64,000 nt of DNA. Origin: Eutypella sp. D-1. Its lineage: Eukaryota > Ascomycota > Sordariomycetes > Xylariales > Diatrypaceae. Below the pieces are notes generated by a model. That model was not told where the DNA came from. It made no database searches and worked only from the letters and a program-made list of their open reading frames with translations. The position numbers were made by a program, and so were the translations under genes. Positions 56,984-64,000 of this stretch are shown one piece after another (positions within the stretch are counted from its first letter, which is position 1; each line of letters begins with the position of its first letter). The DNA lies in NCBI GenBank assembly GCA_023313575.1, contig JAJTTP010000020.1, forward strand, positions 558,001-622,000. The letters are read 5' to 3'.

Positions 56984-58057
56984 CACATATACCTAAGCAC
57001 TTATGCAGACGGGTAGCAGCAGCCTCGTGTCACTCCGGGGTGGTATCACAGACCCCGCCCCCCCCCTTTACTTGAGACCCGGTCTTACAGACACGGGTAG
57101 GAGCCCGGAAGTAAAGCAGTGGTGGTAAAGTAGTCCAGTCCAGCCTTGCGGTGCGGAAGGACGGCTAACGGATCGCCGCTGAAGTCAGACAGTGGACGAT
57201 GGATGGGGTGGGCAGGCAGGCTCGCTGCTATTTTTGAACCGGAGTTGTGTTGTGTCTGTCTGAGACAAGACATGATGAGGGACGGACCTAGGCATGGTAT
57301 AGGTAGATAGATATACAGAAGCAACCTGGAGTGAATGAACAGCGTCACTGTCATCGTGATCAGAGACACCGCTTCGCTCCTCGAGGCTGCCGCGACGGTA
57401 TCGGTACCTATGGGTTTGGTGTTCCGCCGCTGCAGCCCGGGGCGGGGGGAGGGGCGGGGGGGGACAATAATGTAAGAGTGCCCCGAAAGCCGGCTTCGGG
57501 GGACAAGTAGATATATTATAAATTGGTCGGTTGTTAAATAGGGCGCTGAACTTGAGAACACCGACTGACCGAGGGCCGCCACGCCGCTGACAGGGTTATA
57601 TTACTACCATTCACAGCCTAGATTAGATATTCTGCCGCCGCCGGCGCGGCGACAGCACATAATTTCAACGAAGTTGAATTATCACAGACACACGTCGTAG
57701 CAGTTGGTTATGGTTAATCCTCGGCTTGCATTACCAACATAACCTTAGGTATTGCCCATTTTACCGGGGATAGGATTCACGTAGTTAGTCTGTCTGTCTG
57801 TCTTTATCATGCAAAGTCGCATAGAAGATATATATATCTGAGACGTGCATGTATGTAGGTAGGTGGATATAAGGGGGGTGGGTGGGTGCCCGGGCCTAAA
57901 CCCAAACCTCTCGTAACGAGGATGCGCCTCTTCCTCTTTTCATCTGGTTAAGTACAACTCAGCCCCCCCTCTTTCGTTACATATATAGCAGATAGTTAAA
58001 GCCCCGAGCCTTGCCTGCTTAGACAGAACTTTAGAAGAGGGGCCAGCGGGCAGCAGC

Positions 58058-58074
58058 GGGGGGGGGGGGGGGGG
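58058..58074. repeat. Poly-G run of about 17
   Basis: An uninterrupted G tract in the gene-poor region. Confidence 0.85.
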
Positions 58075-58916
58075 CGAGTGGGCTTTATGCGTGCGTCGGC
58101 TTTTTCCCTAAATTAATTGGGTGAGAGAGAGCGCTTGAGATGGAGGACCCTGACGATCGGAGGTTGAAGTTTATTGCATAAGCTTTTGTATATCTTGGAT
58201 ATGATTGTATAAGTTGCGTTAATTATAACTACTTAAGTATGTAGATAGACGTTTTGCGGCACGCATTCTATAACCCCCCCTTTGACGTATGTGCCTAAGC
58301 GGTCATACTAGGTCTATCTACAAATTTACACAGCCAAACAGCTCTAGAGATTCAGTTCTTGTGATGCAGTCGATGGATTAGACCGACTTGACTAGGAAGT
58401 GGGGGAGAAGCAGATGCAGGTAGATGATTGCATCTTTCCACCTTCTCCTCCCGCCGCTTCTGTGACTACTACTCGATCATATGTCCTGCTGTCCCACCGG
58501 AAGGCAAAAAAGAATGACAAAGAGAGAGGGGTCTAGGTCGGATGTGATGATATGATGCAATGAAGCAGCAGCAAGACTAGAATGATCTCGTGACGATTGG
58601 GCCTTGACAGCGCCATGGATCTGGGCTGGCTGCTGATAGGCAGCGGAGTCCTGTCCCGTTACTGGTTAGAAGCTTCTGGGTTGGGCCTGTAGTATGGACT
58701 GGTACAGGTACATACATCATTCACTTTGCCTTGCCTTGCTCGCCCCCCTCACTCGGCGGCTTTTATCCTGCTCGGTGCATCTGTTACCTCACGCGGTGGA
58801 ACATGCTCCTCACTTACAATGAATGGTTCTCCTCACTTTGGGAAGGGGGCCAACCCAGCCACCGTCCTCATGGCGGCACCGGGGTATGCATCTACCTACT
58901 GGACGCACCTATCTGA

Positions 58917-58941
58917 AGTATTGATTGATTGATTGATTGAT
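58917..58941. repeat. TTGA tetramer array
   Basis: About six tandem units of TTGA (GATT in another phase). Confidence 0.8.
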
Positions 58942-59603
58942 AGACATATCCAGCAACCAGACTAGGAGCTTGGGATATGTATGAACCGAACAGCTACCTA
59001 CCTATCTGGTAAGCCGCGCGCTTTAACTACTACCGACCTTGAAAGCTTGAAGTTAGAAAAGGGCAGGTGGTATAGCAAACGAAACCCCCCCCATACATAG
59101 CCCCCCCTCAATACGATGCCGGGGTGCTGGGTTGTGAGTGGGGGAGAGGGATGCGATGGAACGACGGCGGATGTAACTAGAGTGCTTGTGAATATTAAGC
59201 GCCCGCGTCCGCATTCGGACGGAATCAACATCATCATCATCAAGCGGCGCTTTTCTGCATCTTATCTATACTGGGGGAGAGACACTAATAAGTAGCCTGA
59301 GTATCAACTCTCTCTCGCCTACGAATATTCGTATATCCTTTTTTCTTCCAAAATTTTGTTTTCTACTCCTTCCTCCCCCGGATCCTGCCCGATCCATTAG
59401 AAGAAAAGGAATAGTAAAATAAAAAGGGCAGGCAAGGCAAAATCTTGGCGGGCTGAGTAAGAGGGGACCCGAAGATTTTTGAGAAAAGATTCTCGATGAT
59501 CTGCAGCGTAACCTGGGCTGCAAGCCTGGGCAGGCTGGCTGGGCACCGTAAAGACTACGGTTAAAGAAAGAAAGACAAAAGGAGAAATGAAGGGGAAAAA
59601 AGG

Positions 59604-59624
59604 AAAAAAAAAAAAAAAAAAAAA
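59604..59624. repeat. Poly-A run of about 21
   Basis: An A tract inside a longer purine-rich stretch (59560-59660). Confidence 0.85.
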
Positions 59625-62600
59625 GAGCTGGAAGAAAAAAAGAAGAAGAAAAAAAGATCAGCCTAGATAGCTAAGGCTGGAGTTCCTTTAAGGGGCAAGG
59701 CAATTGTTGTTGTTTTTTTCCTTTTTAGGATTCCCTCAATCCCCTTTTCAGCTTTTTGTTTATCTATTAGTTAGTAGCTTTTCTGTTGTTGATAGGGGCG
59801 AAATCTTTAATCTTTTTTTTCTGTTGTTGGGGGCTTGAGGGTCGGCGGGCTGGAAGGGGGCCAGGAAGTCTCCCAAGCTTCTGTTCTTCTCATCAATCTG
59901 GTCAGGCCTGGCCTGCGCCTCTCGGTAGGCCGTGCGTGAGGCGGCGAGAGCGCGCGCAATCTGATCGCATTTTCTTCTTCTTTTCTTCCTTTTTGGTCTC
60001 CCGGTAAATACATACTTAATTAAGTACATATTGAGTCTTGACATTGATCGCCTCTGGAATTGCTTCTGGGATCTCCCTGGATTACTGGGAGGGGGGGGGG
60101 GATGCGCTGGCGTTGTCCATCTTTTGTTTGTCAATTCGTGCGTGTGTGTGTGTCCGTGTGCCCCGGTGTAGCCCGGTAGGCCGGGCTGGGCATCATCACT
60201 GAGCTGGGAAAAAGGTCCCCTAAAAAAACGAAAAGAGGTGTGACACTGTAATGTCGTCATGATTGCTTACGTCCAGCCCCAGCCTGCCGGCAGGTCCAGA
60301 GCTGTGGAGGCCCAAAAGGTTCGTTATAGGCGCGGGTTGGTTTCACAGTGTATATCGGCCTCTCGGTTGTACTGTATATAGGTAGGTGCCTAGGTTAGGT
60401 GTACATACCTACCCCATATAATGTCATCTCCACAAACTTGTCCGATTCCGCCATTGGGCTTTCCCTTGCACTGCCTATCCCTCCTCAGACAACTTAGCAG
60501 CTTGGTTAACTACTTCTTACTCGGCGGCTTGGATGGATTGGATGGAGTAGTAGGATGATGACGGAGTTGCGGGTGCGGCTGGATTTAAGTAATTGACTAA
60601 AGTTAGGCGATGACGGCAAAAACGAAACGGGTCGAATACGAAAAAGGCGTCAGGTTTGTTTACTTCTAAATAGGGAAGCCTGTTTTTTTTGGCCCGTCTA
60701 TCCGCTATTGGAAGTGAGACAATGGATCGAGCCGATACGACCTGGATATCTAATGCAGGTTATGGCCGATTCCGACGCAGGTACGAGCGAAGTCAACAAT
60801 TCTCTCTCCTAATCCGACAACCCCCAACAACAAACAGCAACCAGAAATCTCGAAGTTCAATGGATGGGATGAACATAGGTCATATTTGGCGCCGCCAGTT
60901 CGGCTGAATGTGAATGCCAAGAATAACCCGGATAGGATCGTACGAATATAAACCATGTATGTAGTATGTATGTGGTTGGGTATGTAAGCTGGTAAGTTGG
61001 GGCTATCCGATTCGAGCGAGGCTCCCACGCTTCCGTTTCTGCTCGTTGGGTGTCTAGCGCGACCAGGTAATCCTTCCAGATTTTGGATTCTTTTGACGAT
61101 CTCGAGACGATTTTGTCGATAATAAACCCTGTCAAAATTCTGTCCCTTTTCTTCGCATTCCCACCAGCACCTGCAAAAAGCCTGCAGGCTCAGAGGATCT
61201 ACATAACGTACATACATACTCCATACATTTGCCCAAGATCTATTTTAAACGCTGCTTTTATTGGGTCCTCCCTCTGACACAACCTAATAAACTCCCTTTT
61301 CCCAGCCGCAAACCCATGTTATGTTTACGTACTTTACGCGCAGGCTGCCGCCAGCAGCAGCAAGCACCAGCTGGACAGTCTGGCGAACACCTAGCACTGG
61401 TTTCCCTCTCCCTGTGGAAAGAAAAAGGAGTTTCAATCTCGATCATGGGCAATTTATTGCATTCCGGCGGGTAAAACACACAGCGATAGTTCGACACGTG
61501 GAAGGTCTATTCCTCGGCATCCCAGGTTGCACTCGGCTGTTTTACACGTACCGGTACGTATTCGTAGACGGCCGATCCTTGCACAATGGCCCGACAAACT
61601 CAATAGGCAGTCAGCAGCAGTGGTGAAGTTCTCGTACTATGTTCGCAAGTTCGTACCTGGCCAACCTTGGCCGTCAGGCCCGTCTGCAAGCGCCATTCAC
61701 GGCGGGGCGGGGGCGACCGCAAAGGCAGGCTATCTTGGCTAGGCTCGTAAGCCAATCGGGACCAATTTTCCCTTTCTTGCCTGCTTGCATACACACACAT
61801 CGGTTATCCGCATCATGGACAACCTAGAACTGGACTGAACTGAACTGAGGTCTTTGCATAGCATAAAGTATATATGTAAGTCCGGGCAGCCGGGGGGGCG
61901 GAGGGATCGGGGGTCGGCATGTCTGGATTGTTCAAACCCCGGCACGCCATCGAATAAAGTTCGCCTATTGGTACTTGTAGTTGCTACATACATACGATTA
62001 TACATACCACTCTAACCCAAATCGAGACCCATTTCTTCCGGATTTCTTCTTATCTCCCTTACGTGCACATTTCAAGGCAACTTTGGCACTTTGGGCAACT
62101 CATACAAGGTTTCCACTATTCCATACTAGGATATGTAAGTACTTTCGTACTTTGAGTCTAAACCCGTTTTAATCAGTCTTGTTCAGTTCTCTGATGACAA
62201 TCCTGGACAATCCTGACCCTGACTCCCGAATTCCTTTACTTCCTCCACTTTCTTCCTAGGTTTAAACTACTCTAAACTACTACTAACCTTGGAAGTTAGA
62301 GTTACTATTATAGTCATTAACTCATTAATTCACTTACGCTCTCTCTCTCCTCCCTCTCTTGTACATGGACTAGACGCAGGCTACTACGTATTAACTATCT
62401 CGCTCTCTCTATCTCACTCACTCACTTACACTCACACTCGCTCTCTCTCTCTCTCTCTCTCCCCCATATCCAGATATCTATCTATCTCATACTTAACCAC
62501 ACTCACTCACTCCCCTAACCTATTAGGTAACCCCCTCCCCGGGCTAACCTTAACCCCTGTAAACCTTTTCAAGGTTAAGTTCCTATTCAAACCTTCACTT

Positions 62601-63075
62601 CACATACAATCCCTCCCCTTCGTGAGGCTTTACCATTACCATTCTCCCCCGGTCTCCCGGCTTCTTTTTCCCCATTCTCCTCGTTCCCATTTTGCCATAC
62701 TCCATTTTCCCATCTTCCCCATTTCTTCCATTTTTTGTAATAATCCAGGTTTCTTGTAATTGTCGTAAAACAAATTCAATTAATCATTTCGACTTCCCTT
62801 CTATCTACGTATTAACGGCCCCCCCTTTTTTACGACTTCACCCACGATTAAGACCAAGACCACGACCACGACCGCAAGCCGTAAACCACAACCACCGTAA
62901 CCTGGCTACTTACTATAAATACGGTAGAATTTAACATGTCTCACCAATAATCACCTCATTCGCCGCTGTCGGTGCTAAGTTGCTTTTTCTCTTCGAGCTC
63001 TTAAAACCAGCAAGAGATAAAAGCCATATCCACACCAAGCCACGACCCTGTCTTTTGGTCTTGAGTGTGTCACTC

Positions 63076-63102
63076 CACCACCACCACCACCACCACCACC
63101 AC
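63076..63102. repeat. CAC trinucleotide repeat
   Basis: About nine CAC units upstream of the right-edge gene. Confidence 0.8.
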
Positions 63103-63676
63103 ACAGGGAGGGAGGGGTCTCAAACAAGTCCCACGGGATTCCCATCGTTGTTATCACCCGCCACGACTCGGACCGGCTACGCCATTACGGCATTTCACTA
63201 CATTTGTGTGCACCCCGGGTAGTGTAGCACCGTGACCTACCTGCCCTGTATCACACAGAAACAGATGAGCCGAGCCTCGTGATTCGACCCTACATCCACC
63301 ACCTACTGCTGCTCTGCATTTCGCTCACTCTCTTGATCTCGATACCATTTCGCCTTACTACCTTCGACGACGACGTATCCTAATCTAAAGACTTCAACCT
63401 TACCTTCTTGTTGCATATTCCCCCTACTGACTGACTTGCTCTGCGGCTTTTCTCGGACCTCACGGTCCACCAACCGTCAAGCTGGATTCGTGAGTGTCCT
63501 GTTGTCCTGTTTTGTCTTGCCCGTCCTAAGCCACATGAGACATTCCATCGCGTGTCGCTTCATATTTACTTCCCTCCCCCCTTTACTCATAATTTATTCG
63601 ACGACCTCCGTTTCCTCCGTTACCTCCCTCCGCTACCTCCCCTCCTCTCTGCGCATAGTCATACTCTATCGCTAAC

Positions 63677-64000
63677 ATGACCGGCTTTAGCTTCATTCAC
63701 GTTGCTGCCTGGTCGCAGCACCGGAATCCAAGTCCATCACCACGGCCTACTTTTGGCCATTTACGCTCACTCTCGAGCATCTCCCCGTCGGCCATTTCCA
63801 ATCGGTCGAAATCCCCCGCCAAGTCCCACTCATCCACCAATGCCGCTGATGTGGCCATGTCGCTGGACCCCTCTAGCCTAAGTGCGCCCCGCTTGCACAA
63901 GCGTATGCCTTCCTCACAGTCTCTATTGAGCGACCAAGACCATAGTACTATACCAGACCCACGATTACGGCCCCCGAGTAGAAACGATGGCACCGAGGAC
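63677..64000 (+). CDS. Partial hypothetical protein, N-terminus only
   Basis: An open frame starts at the ATG at 63677 (MTGFSFIHVAAWSQHRNPSP) and runs 108 codons to the window edge without a stop. The visible part is Ser/Pro/Arg-rich and probably disordered (SISPSAISNRSKSPAKSHSS, RMPSSQSLLSDQDHS), with many SP/SxxS sites typical of the N-termini of fungal signalling or regulatory proteins. No domain is reached. The long pyrimidine-rich leader upstream (from about 62150) fits a regulated or housekeeping gene with a long 5' UTR. Introns may exist in the leader. Confidence 0.55.
   Translation, partial: MTGFSFIHVAAWSQHRNPSPSPRPTFGHLRSLSSISPSAISNRSKSPAKSHSSTNAADVAMSLDPSSLSAPRLHKRMPSSQSLLSDQDHSTIPDPRLRPPSRNDGTED

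Larger units (their letters stand above)
53911..63676. other. 9.8 kb region without a supportable gene
   Basis: Both strands were read and no domain was recognised. 54100-56500 is plain sequence with small fragmented frames. One minus-strand stretch at 55260-55141 (PISVAPEDFRRAVLEVMLAW) looks like a possible fossil. From 56540 to 63600 the sequence is dominated by TACCTA/TAGGTA runs, homopolymers (G at 58058, A at 59604), an ATTG array and C/T-rich tracts. The part from about 62150 on is pyrimidine-rich on the plus strand and is probably the promoter and leader of the gene starting at 63677. Confidence 0.45.

Overview
The window is nuclear DNA of a filamentous ascomycete, most likely a Sordariomycete. 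The evidence is short GT-AG introns (mostly 58-142 bp) with CTAAC-like branch sites, an intron-containing tRNA gene, and a fungal gene set: cerato-platanin, deuterolysin, DUF3433 membrane protein, Rec8, NACHT-type relic and Ty3/gypsy relics. Intergenic DNA is long and full of TACCTA/TAGGTA runs and homopolymers. There are no operons. All assignments come from reading motifs and splice sites by eye; no search was run.

Layout. 0-5.4 kb: a partial unknown gene on the minus strand, a two-exon amidase with an N-terminal membrane anchor, a short unrecognised ORF, and a rearranged gypsy relic. 5.4-17 kb: a coiled-coil protein (possibly BLOC-1 subunit Cnl1), an Spp1-like PHD protein of the COMPASS complex, and a ferric-reductase-type oxidoreductase. 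17-22.9 kb is gene-poor and holds one broken gene. 22.9-32 kb is the gene-rich core: exosome subunit Rrp43, a coiled-coil protein, Rab escort protein and meiotic cohesin Rec8. 32.8-35.2 kb is a 5'-truncated NACHT-family relic with an in-frame stop. Next come an intron-bearing tRNA-Pro(AGG) and a tRNA-like hairpin.

40-54 kb carries genes of the cell surface and secretome: a cerato-platanin, a DUF3433 eight-span membrane protein, a large repeat protein with four six-cysteine modules bounded by Leu-Pro-Arg sites, and a deuterolysin (M35) protease. 53.9-63.7 kb has no gene I can support. A gene entering the right edge starts near 63677.

The most unusual item is the three-exon gene at 48954-51300. 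It predicts a secreted precursor whose four cysteine-rich modules all begin with Gln right after an Arg and share the spacing C-x3-C-x3-C-x11-C-x3-C-x3-C. I read it as a candidate kexin-processed repeat protein releasing several small disulfide-rich peptides; processing and function are inference.
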